From the NCBI GenBank assembly GCA_027491155.1, contig JAIXWR010000028.1, positions 1 to 64,000 on the forward strand: a stretch of 64,000 bases of DNA. The letters run 5' to 3'. Positions 10,062-18,810 of this stretch are shown one piece after another; within the stretch, counting starts at the first letter, position 1; each line of letters starts with the position of its first letter. Under the pieces are notes generated by a model, which saw only the letters and a list, made by a program, of their open reading frames with translations, had not been told where the DNA came from and ran no database searches. The position numbers were made by a program, and so were the translations under genes. The DNA is from Verrucomicrobiaceae bacterium (GTDB taxonomy: Bacteria; Verrucomicrobiota; Verrucomicrobiia; Verrucomicrobiales; Akkermansiaceae).

Positions 10062-11900
10062 TTGCTCACCCTCACCAACCCCGCCGGCCTTTGGGCGCTC
10101 CTCGGAATCCCCGCGGTGCTGGCGATCCACTTCCTGCAACGCCAGGCGGTGATCCTGCCGGTGTCGACGCTCTTCCTGTTGGAGAAAACCCAGCGCGAGT
10201 CCGCCAGCGGCCGGCGCTTCGACCGGCTGATGAACTCGGTCCCGCTGTGGATGCAGCTCCTCGGCGTCCTGCTCCTCACCTGGCTGCTCGCCGAACCGCG
10301 CTACCAGAAAGCCCGCAGCACCCAGCGCGTCGCGATCGTGCTCGATTCCTCCGCATCGATGACGGTGGTGAAGGACGAGCTCAAAGCAAAGATCCTCGAC
10401 GCCCTGCCCGGCCTGCAGGGCCCGGCGACCGCGCTGGAGCTCACGGTGTTCGAAAGCATTCCCGGCAAGGCCCGCCTCTACGCCGGCAGCTCGCCCGAGG
10501 AACTGGCCGCCGCGCTCGATGCCTGGCAGCCGCGCGCCGGCCTGACCGACCCCGCCCCGGCCCTGCGCCTCGCCCGCTCGCTGGTCGCCCGCGAGGGCAT
10601 CGTGGTCTATGCCACCGACACCCCGATCGAGGCCCCGCCCTTCGATGCCCGCATCCTTTCCCCCGGCGAACCGCTCGACAACGTCGGCTTCACCGGCGTG
10701 ACACTTGTTGAAAAGGAAGGCGCCACCCTGTGGCAGGCCCTCGTGCGGAACTACTCCGGGAATCGTACTTCGCGCACCTGGCAGCTCGAACTCCCCGGCG
10801 GCGGCCGCACCGAGCCGAAGTCCTTCGACCTCGAACCCGGCGCCATCGTCACCCTGCAAGCCGCCTTCCCCGAAAAGGCGGAGCGCGTCCGGCTGGTGCT
10901 CTCGCCCGACAAGTTCACGCTCGACGACTCCCTGCCGATGGTCGCGCCGATGCCCAAGAAGCTCGCGCTCTTCTCCGCCACCGGCGGCGCCTACGAGGAA
11001 CTCTCGAAGAAGCTCCAGCGCTCGCTCGAAGCCACCGAGCCGGTCAACGACGCCGCCACCGCCGACCTCACCATCCTTTCCTACGATCCCCTCGACCCGG
11101 TCGTCCCCGGCGGCCACGCGATCGTCTTCGTCAACGACGAGACCAAGGGCGGGGCCTACCTGAAAGGCGGCATCGTCGCCGAAAAGCATCCGCTGATCGA
11201 CGGCCTCAACTGGCAATCGCTCCTCGTCCGCGAAACCATCCAGCTCCAGCGCCGCCCGTCGGACACCGTCCTGCTCTACCAGGGCACCCGCCCGCTGATC
11301 TTCCTCCGCGAGAACGAAGCCACCCCCGAAAAGCCGGCAACCCGGCAGCTCTGCTTCAACTTCGACCTCCGCCTCTCCAACGCCGCGACCCAGCCGGCCT
11401 TCATCGTGATGCTCCACCGCTTCGCCGAAGAACTCCGCGCCGCCAAGGTCGCGCCCGCTTCCGAACTGCTCGAAACCGGCCAGTCGCTCGTGCTCGCCGC
11501 CAACGGCGCGGCCGACGCCCCGCCGCTGCGGGTCGAGAACATCGACCTCGACGGCAAGGTGCTCGACACCAAGACCCTGCCTGCCGCCGCCCGCGTCCGC
11601 GTCGATGCCCCGGCCGATGCCGGCTTCCTGCGCGTCCGCCAGGGCGAGACGCCGCTGCTTTCCGCCAGCGTCCATTTCGCCGACACCCGCGAGGCCGACT
11701 TCGCCGCCTGCGCCCCGGCCGACACTCTGGACGAAGGCAGCGCGGCCGCCGTGGAACGCCACACCGAGGAAGACCACTGGTGGCGCGCCTGGGTCCTGCT
11801 GCTGCTGCTCGCCCTGCTGATTTCGTGGCATTTCACGCGTGAACGGGAAGCCTCGAAGGTCCAGTCTCCGGTCATCCCACCGAAGCAAGCCACGCCATGA
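10062..11900 (+). CDS. BatA-like VWA domain membrane protein
   Basis: 612 residues from a TTG start. It begins with the BatA N-terminal pair of membrane segments (PAGLWALLGIPAVLAIHFLQ and MQLLGVLLLTWLLAEPRY), followed by a VWA domain with the MIDAS-like IVLDSSASM (about residue 90), a beta-rich domain, and a C-terminal membrane anchor (residues about 585-603, WRAWVLLLLLALLISW). This is the usual partner of MoxR and DUF58. Its ATGA overlap with the following lipoprotein gene indicates cotranscription. The TTG start is chosen because it gives the complete first membrane helix and nothing better lies upstream. Confidence 0.88.
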   Translation: MLTLTNPAGLWALLGIPAVLAIHFLQRQAVILPVSTLFLLEKTQRESASGRRFDRLMNSVPLWMQLLGVLLLTWLLAEPRYQKARSTQRVAIVLDSSASMTVVKDELKAKILDALPGLQGPATALELTVFESIPGKARLYAGSSPEELAAALDAWQPRAGLTDPAPALRLARSLVAREGIVVYATDTPIEAPPFDARILSPGEPLDNVGFTGVTLVEKEGATLWQALVRNYSGNRTSRTWQLELPGGGRTEPKSFDLEPGAIVTLQAAFPEKAERVRLVLSPDKFTLDDSLPMVAPMPKKLALFSATGGAYEELSKKLQRSLEATEPVNDAATADLTILSYDPLDPVVPGGHAIVFVNDETKGGAYLKGGIVAEKHPLIDGLNWQSLLVRETIQLQRRPSDTVLLYQGTRPLIFLRENEATPEKPATRQLCFNFDLRLSNAATQPAFIVMLHRFAEELRAAKVAPASELLETGQSLVLAANGAADAPPLRVENIDLDGKVLDTKTLPAAARVRVDAPADAGFLRVRQGETPLLSASVHFADTREADFAACAPADTLDEGSAAAVERHTEEDHWWRAWVLLLLLALLISWHFTREREASKVQSPVIPPKQATP

Positions 11901-12298
11901 AGACGACATCGCTCCGCCCGTTCGCGCTCCTCATGCTGCCCTGGATCGCGACCTCCTGCGTCTCCACCAAGGCCTACCGCCACAAGAACGGGACCGTGAC
12001 CGTGACCCAGCGCGGCTGGAACGCGAACGCCGGCAGCTACTGGATCACCGGCGCGGCTCCGGGCACCATCACGCCCGCCGACGATCTTGCCGTGTTCCGC
12101 AAGGACTTCATCGGCAAGCCGCTGCCCGCGGTCCCGCTGAAGTGCGACGGCTTCATCGACACCACCGAAGCCAAACGCATCGAGATCCGCCTCGTCGAAA
12201 AGCGCGGCGGCAGCCTCCTCCAGTCCTGGGCCAACGGCCGCCACAAGCTCGTCGACGAAAACGCCCCCAAGCCCTTCTACCACTGGCTCATCCCATGA
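11897..12298 (+). CDS. Small lipoprotein of the MoxR/VWA cluster
   Basis: 133 residues. The signal peptide ends in a lipobox (IATSC, cysteine near residue 21), so the protein should be lipid-anchored. The mature part begins VSTKAYRHKNGTVTVTQRGW and is probably a small beta domain. The start overlaps the previous stop (ATGA). No family recognised; the operon position suggests an accessory envelope role for the MoxR/VWA system. Confidence 0.8.
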   Translation: MKTTSLRPFALLMLPWIATSCVSTKAYRHKNGTVTVTQRGWNANAGSYWITGAAPGTITPADDLAVFRKDFIGKPLPAVPLKCDGFIDTTEAKRIEIRLVEKRGGSLLQSWANGRHKLVDENAPKPFYHWLIP

Positions 12299-12346
12299 CG
12301 CCCTCCCCAGCTGCACCCGCCGCCTAACCATTCCACTGCCTCCCAT

Positions 12347-12416
12347 TGGCACTTCCTCACTTGGAACTTCTTCCCCTTGGCACTTGGCACTTCCCCACTT
12401 GGAACTTCCCACCACC
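12347..12416. repeat. Low-complexity TTGGAAC/TTGGCAC heptamer leader
   Basis: Imperfect tandem units of CTTGGAACTT and CTTGGCACTT run directly up to the ATG at 12417. Comparable stretches lie at 3235-3268, 6426-6459, 9892-9925, 36021-36082 and 46440-46502, always in short gaps between genes. Confidence 0.75.
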
Positions 12417-15125
12417 ATGACCTTCGGCTCCCCGGAATGGTTCCTCCTGCTGCCCGCCTGCCTCTTCATCGGCTGGTTCTGGAAGAGCCTGCGCCTGTGG
12501 TCGCCGCTCCGGCTGCTGCTGGTGCTGCTCTGCACCTTCGCGCTCGCCGATCCGAAGATGAACGTGCAGGACGACGCGCTCGACCTGTGGGTGCTGCTCG
12601 ACCGCTCGGACTCGACCGAGGACCTCGTCGACAAGGGCCTGCCCGAATGGCAGCGCCTGCTGGAGGAAGCCCGCCCCGGCCGCAACGACAAGGCCCACTT
12701 CTTCGACTACGGCGCGGAGATCGTCGAGCACGGCAGCGACGGCGCCAGCTTCACCGGCTCGCGCAAGCTGACCCGCACCGGCCTCGCCATCTCTCACGTC
12801 GCCGCCCTCGCCGAGAAAGACCGGCCTTCCCGCGTGCTGGTCTTCACCGACGGCTACTCGACCGAACCGCTGCACGAAGCCGTCGAACAACTTCAGGCAA
12901 GCGGCATCCCGCTCGATTTCCGCCTGGTCCGCGAGGAGACGCTCGATGACTTCCGCCTCGCCCGCCTCGAACTCCCCGAGCGCGTCCAGGCCGGCGAGCC
13001 CTTCCTCATCGCCGCCACCGTCCGCGGCTCCACCGATACCGATGTCACCCTGATCCTCCGCCGCGGCGGCCAGACGCTCACCGAAACCACCGTCACCCTC
13101 ACCGCCGGCGTGGGACGCGTCGAGTTCACCGACCGCATCCCGCGCGCCGGGTCCTTCCAATACGAGGCCGAGGTCGTGGTCGGCGCCACCACCACCGCCA
13201 AGGATGCCCACCCCGGCAACAACAAGGCCACCCGCTGGATCGAGATCGCCGGCGGCCCGCGCGTGCTGCTCGCCACGAAATACGTCGACGACCCGGTGGC
13301 GAAAGTCCTCTCGTCGCTCGACTTCACCGTCGACGTCGTCACCAAGCCCTCCGACCTCCACCCCGGCCGCCTGACCGGCGCGCGCGCGGTCATCTTCAAC
13401 AACATCCCGGCCTTCGAGGTCCCGCAGGACTTCCTCAACGCCCTCGACTTCTTCGTCCGCGAACAAGCCGGCGGCTTCCTGATGGCCGGCGGCAAGCAGT
13501 CCTTCGGCTCCGGCGGCTATTTCCAATCGTCCATCGATCCGCTGCTGCCGATCTCGATGGAGCTCAAGAGCGAGCACCGCAAGCTGGCCGTCGCGCTCGG
13601 CATCGTGCTCGACCGCTCCGGTTCGATGTCCGTCGGCGTGGCCGGCGGGATGACCAAGATGGACCTCGCCAACAACGGCGCGGCGGAAGCGATCGGTCTG
13701 CTCGGCCCGATGGACCGCATCACCGTCCATGCGGTCGACAGCGCGCCTGAAACCGTGATCCCGTTGACCGAGGTCAAGGACAAGCAGAAGGCCCTGCAAG
13801 GCCGGGTCCGCAAGGTGCAGTCGCAGGGCGGCGGCATCTACGTCTACGAAGGGCTCAAGGCCGCGTGGGACGAACTCAAGAAGGCGAACGTCGGCACCCG
13901 TCACGTCATCCTTTTCTCCGATGCCAGCGACTCCGAGGAACCCGGCGACTACAAGCGGCTGCTGGCCGAGATGAAGAAGGAAGGCTGCACCGTGTCGGTC
14001 ATCGGCATGGGCACCAAGGCGGACGTCGATGCCAAGCTGCTGGAGGAAATCGCCAAGCTCGGCGACGGCCGCATCTTCTTCACCGACCGCCCGGTGGATA
14101 TCCCGAAGATCTTCGCCCAGGAGACCGTGACCATCGCCCGCTCCGCCTTCCTCGAGGAACCGATCGGCGCGCAGCCGACCGGCCGTTGGGCGGAGATCTC
14201 GCCGAAGCTGCTGGAGTGGCTGCCGCAGGTCGACGGCTACAACCTTTCCTACGCCCGGGAAGACGCCACCACCTCGCTGGTCAGCAAGGACGAATACGTC
14301 GCGCCGCTGGTCGCCCACGCCCGCCGCGGGCTCGGCCGCAGCGCCGCGGTGTCGTTCCCGCTCGGCGGCGAGTTCTCGCAGGGCATCCGCGATTGGAAGG
14401 GTTACGGCGACTTCGTCCAGACGATGACCCGCTGGCTGATGGGCCTCGACCTGCCGGCCGGCATCGGCCTGAAGCACCGGCTCGACGGCACCCGCCTGAC
14501 GCTCGACCTGCTCTACGATCCGGAGATCTGGTCGAAGAAACTCGCCGCCGCCCCGCCGCGGCTGCGCCTCTTGGAAAGCGGCCCCGGCGCGACGCCCTAC
14601 GACGTCCCCTGGAAGCGCATCGCGCCCGGGCATTTCACCGTCTCGCGCGATCTCGACGAAGGTTCGGTCGTCCGCGGCGCGATCCAGGTCGGCGAACACG
14701 CGCTGCCCTTCGGCCCGATCACCGTCGGCTCCTCGGTCGAGTGGGCCTTCGAGCCCGAGCGCCTCGCCGAACTCCGCACCGTCTCCGCCCAGACCGGCGG
14801 CCGAGAGTTGATCAATCTGGAAGACGCCTGGCTCCGCCCGCCGAACCGCCAGGACATCTCGCTGCGCCTGTGGATCGCCCTTGCGCTGTTAGGCCTGCTG
14901 GTCACCGAGGCCCTGCTCACCCGCACCGGCTGGAAGATGCCGCTGCCAGCCATGCCGAGCTTCGCCCCGCGCGAGAAGGTCGTGAAACCGGCGAAGGTGA
15001 AGACCGCCAAGCCCGAAGCCCCGGTCATCGCCAAAGCGGAAGAAAGGCCCGCCGTCACCGCCGAAGCCCCGCCCGACGACAGCGAGCGCCGCAGCCGCTA
15101 CCAGCGGGCGAAGGACCGGAAGTGA
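12417..15125 (+). CDS. Membrane VWA protein with glutamine amidotransferase-like domain
   Basis: 902 residues. I place the start at 12417; the ATG 33 bases upstream would translate the repetitive leader. Order: N-terminal membrane segments (SPEWFLLLPACLFIGWF), a first VWA-like region (LWVLLDRSDSTED), a beta-sandwich region, a class I glutamine amidotransferase-like stretch (about residues 280-380, with GGFLMAGGKQSFGSGGY but no evident catalytic Cys), a second VWA domain with a complete MIDAS LDRSGSMS (about residues 397-404), and a C-terminal membrane anchor followed by a charged, lysine-rich tail. Such proteins close MoxR-DUF58-BatA clusters in PVC bacteria. Confidence 0.88.
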   Translation: MTFGSPEWFLLLPACLFIGWFWKSLRLWSPLRLLLVLLCTFALADPKMNVQDDALDLWVLLDRSDSTEDLVDKGLPEWQRLLEEARPGRNDKAHFFDYGAEIVEHGSDGASFTGSRKLTRTGLAISHVAALAEKDRPSRVLVFTDGYSTEPLHEAVEQLQASGIPLDFRLVREETLDDFRLARLELPERVQAGEPFLIAATVRGSTDTDVTLILRRGGQTLTETTVTLTAGVGRVEFTDRIPRAGSFQYEAEVVVGATTTAKDAHPGNNKATRWIEIAGGPRVLLATKYVDDPVAKVLSSLDFTVDVVTKPSDLHPGRLTGARAVIFNNIPAFEVPQDFLNALDFFVREQAGGFLMAGGKQSFGSGGYFQSSIDPLLPISMELKSEHRKLAVALGIVLDRSGSMSVGVAGGMTKMDLANNGAAEAIGLLGPMDRITVHAVDSAPETVIPLTEVKDKQKALQGRVRKVQSQGGGIYVYEGLKAAWDELKKANVGTRHVILFSDASDSEEPGDYKRLLAEMKKEGCTVSVIGMGTKADVDAKLLEEIAKLGDGRIFFTDRPVDIPKIFAQETVTIARSAFLEEPIGAQPTGRWAEISPKLLEWLPQVDGYNLSYAREDATTSLVSKDEYVAPLVAHARRGLGRSAAVSFPLGGEFSQGIRDWKGYGDFVQTMTRWLMGLDLPAGIGLKHRLDGTRLTLDLLYDPEIWSKKLAAAPPRLRLLESGPGATPYDVPWKRIAPGHFTVSRDLDEGSVVRGAIQVGEHALPFGPITVGSSVEWAFEPERLAELRTVSAQTGGRELINLEDAWLRPPNRQDISLRLWIALALLGLLVTEALLTRTGWKMPLPAMPSFAPREKVVKPAKVKTAKPEAPVIAKAEERPAVTAEAPPDDSERRSRYQRAKDRK

Positions 15126-15143
15126 CGCGGTTCTCTCCCCGCT

Positions 15144-15362
15144 TCACAAGCGTGCGACGGCCACCATGGCCGACTCCGACTGCTCCAAGATCCGGCATGC
15201 CATCTCCCGGCTGACCGACGGGAAACATTCAACGAATTCGGCCAAGGTGTAATCCCGCTCAAGATACTCGAACAAGGTCTGCACCGGCACGCGCGTCCCG
15301 CGAATCACCGGCGTGCCTCCCAGGACTTCCGGATCGATGGCAATCAACTCGTTTCCCTGCAT
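15144..15362 (-). CDS. DUF433 domain protein (orphan antitoxin-like)
   Basis: 72 residues matching the DUF433 pattern: IAIDPEVLGGTPVIRGTRVP followed by YLERDYTLAEFVECFP, a winged-helix-like fold found as the antitoxin of DUF5615/Mut7-C-type toxins. No such toxin gene is adjacent on either side, so it is an orphan here. The family assignment is firm; the role is not. Confidence 0.85.
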   Translation of the reverse strand: MQGNELIAIDPEVLGGTPVIRGTRVPVQTLFEYLERDYTLAEFVECFPSVSREMACRILEQSESAMVAVARL

Positions 15363-15495
15363 GGAGCCACCTTAGTTCAAGGCCCACCGTCGGTAAACCT
15401 CGGATTCGCCACGCCGGCCGGCCGGCTTTACCCGGCGGGACGGCGCGATCATTAATGGATCGCACCCGCCCGCTTCCCATGTACTTTCACTCAGG

Positions 15496-16416
15496 ATGAA
15501 ATCACCTTCCGGAAGCCCGCGGTGGAAGCGAATCCAGCGCCGCCTCGCCATCACCGGCGCGGTGCTCGGCGTGCTCGGCGTGGTCTCCTGCGGCGTGACC
15601 ACCCGGCTGGTGTCGGAGGCGATCGTCCAGCCAACCCGCAAGGGCGTCGGTGCCCCGGTGCCGGACGACATGAAGGCCCGCACTTTCATCCTGCCCGACC
15701 GCGTGGAAGTCCGGGCCTGGGAGGCGCGGCCGGCCGGCACGCCGCGGGCGGCCATGCTGGTGCTCCACGGCGTTTCCGATTCGAAGGCCAGCCAGGTCGA
15801 GACGCTCCGCTTCCTCGCCCGCCGCGGCGTGCTCGCCATGGCCCCGGACTTCCGAGCCCACGGCGACAGCGGCGGCACTTTCGCGACCTACGGCTACCGG
15901 GAAAAGCACGACCTCACCCTGCTGCGCCGCGCCATCGAGAACGAGTTCCCCGGCATCCGCGTCGGGCTCTGGGGCACTTCCTACGGCGGCGCGGTGGCCT
16001 TGCAGTCGATGGCCATCGACGACAGCTTCGACTTCGCCATCATCGAAAGCACCTTCGCCGACCTGCGCGAGGTCGCGCGCCGCCAGGTGACGATGCGCAC
16101 CACCCTGCCGGTCAGCGGGCTCGGCCCCTATTTCATCAACGAGGCGGGCAAGCTCGCCTCCTTCGACCCCGGCGAGGTCGCGCCGGAGCGGGCGATCGAA
16201 GGGATCCGTTCGCCCGTCCTCCATCTGCACGGGGAGGCCGACGAACTCATCCCCCTCGACCAAGGCCAACGGATCGCCGCGCATGCCGGCGGCCCGGACT
16301 ACCGCTTCGTGCCGATCGCCCGCGGCGGCCACTACAACCTGCGCTCCGGCGATCCCGCGACCTATGACCGCGAGGTGCGCGCCTTCCTCAAGCGCGTGAT
16401 CCCCGACGAACCCTGA
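15496..16416 (+). CDS. Alpha/beta hydrolase, probably lipid-anchored
   Basis: 306 residues. An N-terminal hydrophobic segment ends in GVVSCG, a plausible lipobox. The alpha/beta hydrolase fold follows: LVLHGVSDSK (oxyanion strand), the nucleophile elbow GTSYGG, an acidic residue in HGEADELIP, and the catalytic histidine in RGGHY. DFRAHGDSGGTFATYG is typical of the dienelactone hydrolase/BAAT-like branch. Substrate unknown. It is a single gene between a - strand antitoxin-like gene and the pyrophosphatase gene. Confidence 0.88.
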   Translation: MKSPSGSPRWKRIQRRLAITGAVLGVLGVVSCGVTTRLVSEAIVQPTRKGVGAPVPDDMKARTFILPDRVEVRAWEARPAGTPRAAMLVLHGVSDSKASQVETLRFLARRGVLAMAPDFRAHGDSGGTFATYGYREKHDLTLLRRAIENEFPGIRVGLWGTSYGGAVALQSMAIDDSFDFAIIESTFADLREVARRQVTMRTTLPVSGLGPYFINEAGKLASFDPGEVAPERAIEGIRSPVLHLHGEADELIPLDQGQRIAAHAGGPDYRFVPIARGGHYNLRSGDPATYDREVRAFLKRVIPDEP

Positions 16417-16425
16417 AGCGGTGCA

Positions 16426-18117
16426 TCACCGCGACCGCCTCAAGGCCTGGCACACCGCGGGGAAGACCTGCTTCTTGCGGCTGACCACGCCGGGAGCGTC
16501 GTAGAGGCTGTTGTCGATCCGCGCGTAGGGCAGGTTCGAGACGAAGGCCGGATCCCCTGCCGCCAGCACCAGGCTGTGGTGCTCCGCGATGTCGGTGACC
16601 ACCAGCACGACCAGTTCGTAGCCGTTCTCGGCCGCCAGATTCTTCAAGGCCTGCTCCAGCTCCTCGCGGCGCGGTGCGAAGGCTTCAAGCCCGAGTTCCT
16701 CGACCTGGGCGATCGCCACTTTCACGCCCTCGTCGCTGAACTCCTTGCGGTCGGCATTCAGGATCGCTTCCGGCGTGCCGGTCGCCAGCAGCGAGCCGAC
16801 CGCGAAGAACTCGGCCTTGAACTTCGCGGGATCGATACCCGCCACGCCGCTGAGCCACTCGAGCATCTCGTGATCGAGCTCCGCGGTGGTCGGCGAGGTG
16901 AGGCAGAGCGTGTCGGCGATGATCCCCGCGCAAAGGCAAAGCGCCGTGCCCTTGTCCGGCACCAGATAGCGGTGGCGGAACTTGCGGGCGACCAGCGTGG
17001 AGGTGGACCCGACGGGCTCGTTGAGGAAACGGATCGGCTCGCGCGAAACGAGGTCGCCGGCGAGGCGGTGGTGGTCGATGACTTCCACGATTTCCGACTC
17101 CTCCACCCCGGTCACCGCCTGGGCGAACTCGTTGTGATCGACCAGCGCGAGCCGGGTGCGCGGAGGATCGACGAGGTCGGACTTCGAAAGCACGCCGATC
17201 ATCTGCTTCGAGATCGGGTCGGTCACGGGAAAGAGATCCTGGTCGAGGGGCGAGAGGGCCTTGCGCAACCTCGACACCGGCTCGTTGGCCGACACCGCGG
17301 TGAACGAGGCATCCATCACGTGGCGCACGGTGCGGGAGCAGCGGATCAGGGTCGCGCAGCTCGCGGTGTCCTGCGAGCAGAGAAGGACGACCACTCCCCT
17401 CTTGCGGGCGAGGTCGCGCAGCGCGGGCTCCACGCCGTTGCCGCCGGTGACGATCAGCGCGCGGGCGCCGTTCTCGATGGCGTAGTGCTGCACCACGGGA
17501 CGGTCGCCGCAGATGACGAGATAGCGGCCGACGTTGCCTTCCTTCGCGGCGGATTTGAGACGGCGCTCGACGGTGGCTTGCGAGGACGCGCCGACCAGCA
17601 GGATGAGTTCCTCCTCGTCATCGCCGGCCGGCATTTCCGCGCCGGTGCTTTCGGCATGGAGCGTGGTGGCGATCTTCGAAAGCGCGACGTTCACCGTGCG
17701 GACCTGCAGGCCGGAGGCATCGCCGGGGACCAGCAGTTCGAGCAAATCGAGATAGCGCAGGATGCCGTGGACGGTGCCGGCGGCATCGACCACCGGCACG
17801 CAGCGCACGCCGCTGGCGAGCATCCGGCGGTAGGAATCCAGGAAGGTGTCGCAGGGCGCGACCTGCACCACCTCGCGGCGGCAGATCATCCCGGCCGTCG
17901 CGCGGACGTCGGTGATCAGCGGCGGCGTCTCGATGCCCGCGCGCTGCAAGACCCAGGCCGTGCGCGCCGGGACGTCGCCGCAGCGCGCCGCGGTGGCGGT
18001 CGGTTCCCCGGTCATCCGCAGCAGCGCGGCATTCCCGATCGCGGAGCAAATGGCGTCCGTGTCGGGGTTCTTGTGACCGATGACGTAGAAGGGAAGCTGG
18101 TGGCGGGACGGTTCCAT
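16426..18117 (-). CDS. Manganese-dependent inorganic pyrophosphatase with CBS and DRTGG domains
   Basis: 563 residues from the ATG at 18117 (17 upstream codons of the longest frame are rejected as a GC-rich extension). The N-terminal half of the DHH catalytic domain carries HKNPDTDAICSA; the regulatory CBS pair (RREVVQVAPCDTF and VMDASFTAVS) flanks a DRTGG-type domain; the catalytic domain resumes with LVDHNE and VIDHHR and ends with the DHHA2 domain (SRKKQVFPAV). This is the family II enzyme that hydrolyses pyrophosphate to phosphate, with adenine-nucleotide control through CBS. Cytoplasmic; complete. Confidence 0.93.
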   Translation of the reverse strand: MEPSRHQLPFYVIGHKNPDTDAICSAIGNAALLRMTGEPTATAARCGDVPARTAWVLQRAGIETPPLITDVRATAGMICRREVVQVAPCDTFLDSYRRMLASGVRCVPVVDAAGTVHGILRYLDLLELLVPGDASGLQVRTVNVALSKIATTLHAESTGAEMPAGDDEEELILLVGASSQATVERRLKSAAKEGNVGRYLVICGDRPVVQHYAIENGARALIVTGGNGVEPALRDLARKRGVVVLLCSQDTASCATLIRCSRTVRHVMDASFTAVSANEPVSRLRKALSPLDQDLFPVTDPISKQMIGVLSKSDLVDPPRTRLALVDHNEFAQAVTGVEESEIVEVIDHHRLAGDLVSREPIRFLNEPVGSTSTLVARKFRHRYLVPDKGTALCLCAGIIADTLCLTSPTTAELDHEMLEWLSGVAGIDPAKFKAEFFAVGSLLATGTPEAILNADRKEFSDEGVKVAIAQVEELGLEAFAPRREELEQALKNLAAENGYELVVLVVTDIAEHHSLVLAAGDPAFVSNLPYARIDNSLYDAPGVVSRKKQVFPAVCQALRRSR

Positions 18118-18172
18118 GCAGGGAGGAAAAGGACGGGCGCAGGATGCGGGAGATCTTGGAAACGGCAAGCCC

Positions 18173-18246
18173 CGGGAGCGCCGGTCCTCAGACCGGCCCC
18201 AATGGTCCCCGACTGCCGGCCTGAGGACCGGCGCTCCCGGTGAGAT
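18173..18246. repeat. REP-like inverted pair, GCCGGTCTNAGACCGGC class
   Basis: CGGGAGCGCCGGTCCTCAGA at 18173 faces a second arm (18211-18246) that reads GCCGGCCTGAGGACCGGCGC and then TCCCGGTGAGAT. The 3' arm is nearly identical, including the TGAGAT tail, to the element at 21967-22005. Together the two copies bracket the cassette array. Confidence 0.85.
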
Positions 18247-18260
18247 TCAGCACGCGGCAG

Positions 18261-18313
18261 GTCTGGTCGCCGACCCGCCAAGGGTGAGGTGTTGAGATCG
18301 GCGGCTTTTAGAC
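18261..18313 (-). repeat. Degenerate attC-like site closing array 2
   Basis: Read on the - strand it opens GTCTAAAAGCCGCCGATC and closes GGGTCGGCGACCAGAC; the GTCT/AGAC ends and the GCCGATC/GGTCGGC arms pair. The stop codon of the last cassette gene (TAA) lies in the left box, as at the other sites. The consensus AAC of the left box has changed to AAA. Confidence 0.4.
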
Positions 18314-18679
18314 CGGATACTGTATTTGCGCGATCGATGCTCCTCCGCTCAGGGCGAATCCCATCCCAAGGAAGCAGCCTATAGCGAAAAGCACCGTGCG
18401 TCCTTGCTTCCGATAGCCAGCCTCGGCCCGTGAACCTTGGATCCAAAATTCGATGACGTATGCAAACGAATAGCAAATGTTCGCGCCGAGCGCGGCAAAG
18501 CAAAACAGGGCAGCTACGACGGGCCATCCAAATGCAGGCGGATCGCCGATCCCGACCGCCATCCCGGAAGCGAACCCATAAGAAAGAGCTGCCGGTGGCA
18601 CGAGGAGGAGATTCCAGACAATCCGCCGCCTCTCCCAATACCGGATCGCTTCTCCTTTGGTGTTCTGAGTAGCCTCCAT
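18308..18679 (-). CDS. Multi-spanning small membrane protein (gene cassette)
   Basis: 123 residues with about four hydrophobic segments: IVWNLLLVPPAALSYGFASG, VVAALFCFAALGANICYSFA, a third around YVIEFWI, and VLFAIGCFLGMGFALSGGA. No family recognised. The ATG comes straight after the right end of the attC-like site at 18685 and the stop lies in a decayed attC-like site. This is the last of six same-direction cassettes. The AT-richer composition than flanking chromosomal genes is consistent with acquisition. Confidence 0.7.
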   Translation of the reverse strand: MEATQNTKGEAIRYWERRRIVWNLLLVPPAALSYGFASGMAVGIGDPPAFGWPVVAALFCFAALGANICYSFAYVIEFWIQGSRAEAGYRKQGRTVLFAIGCFLGMGFALSGGASIAQIQYPV

Positions 18680-18684
18680 TTTTT

Positions 18685-18810
18685 GGTCGAACGTCGAGGC
18701 CTGGCAACCCGCTACCGGGAGCGCCCCTCCGCATCAGGTTGAGGTTTGTCGCCACCCTCCGGCTCAGCCACGGGGCGGGTAGCGGGTTGCCCAGCGCCGC
18801 CTTGTTCGGC
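18685..18810 (-). repeat. attC-like site
   Basis: Read on the - strand: GCCGAACAAGGCGGCGCTGG, then CAACCCGCTACCCGCC; the right arm is CGGTAGCGGGTTGCCAGGCC followed by TCGACGTTCGACC. The arms pair over about 25 bases with the bulges typical of attC. The CGAAC and GTTCG ends stand in the places of R' and R''. The preceding cassette gene ends within it. Confidence 0.75.

Noticed and set aside
12357-14699. 780-codon - strand frame
   Set aside because: Antisense of the VWA protein gene, with repetitive GC-rich composition.
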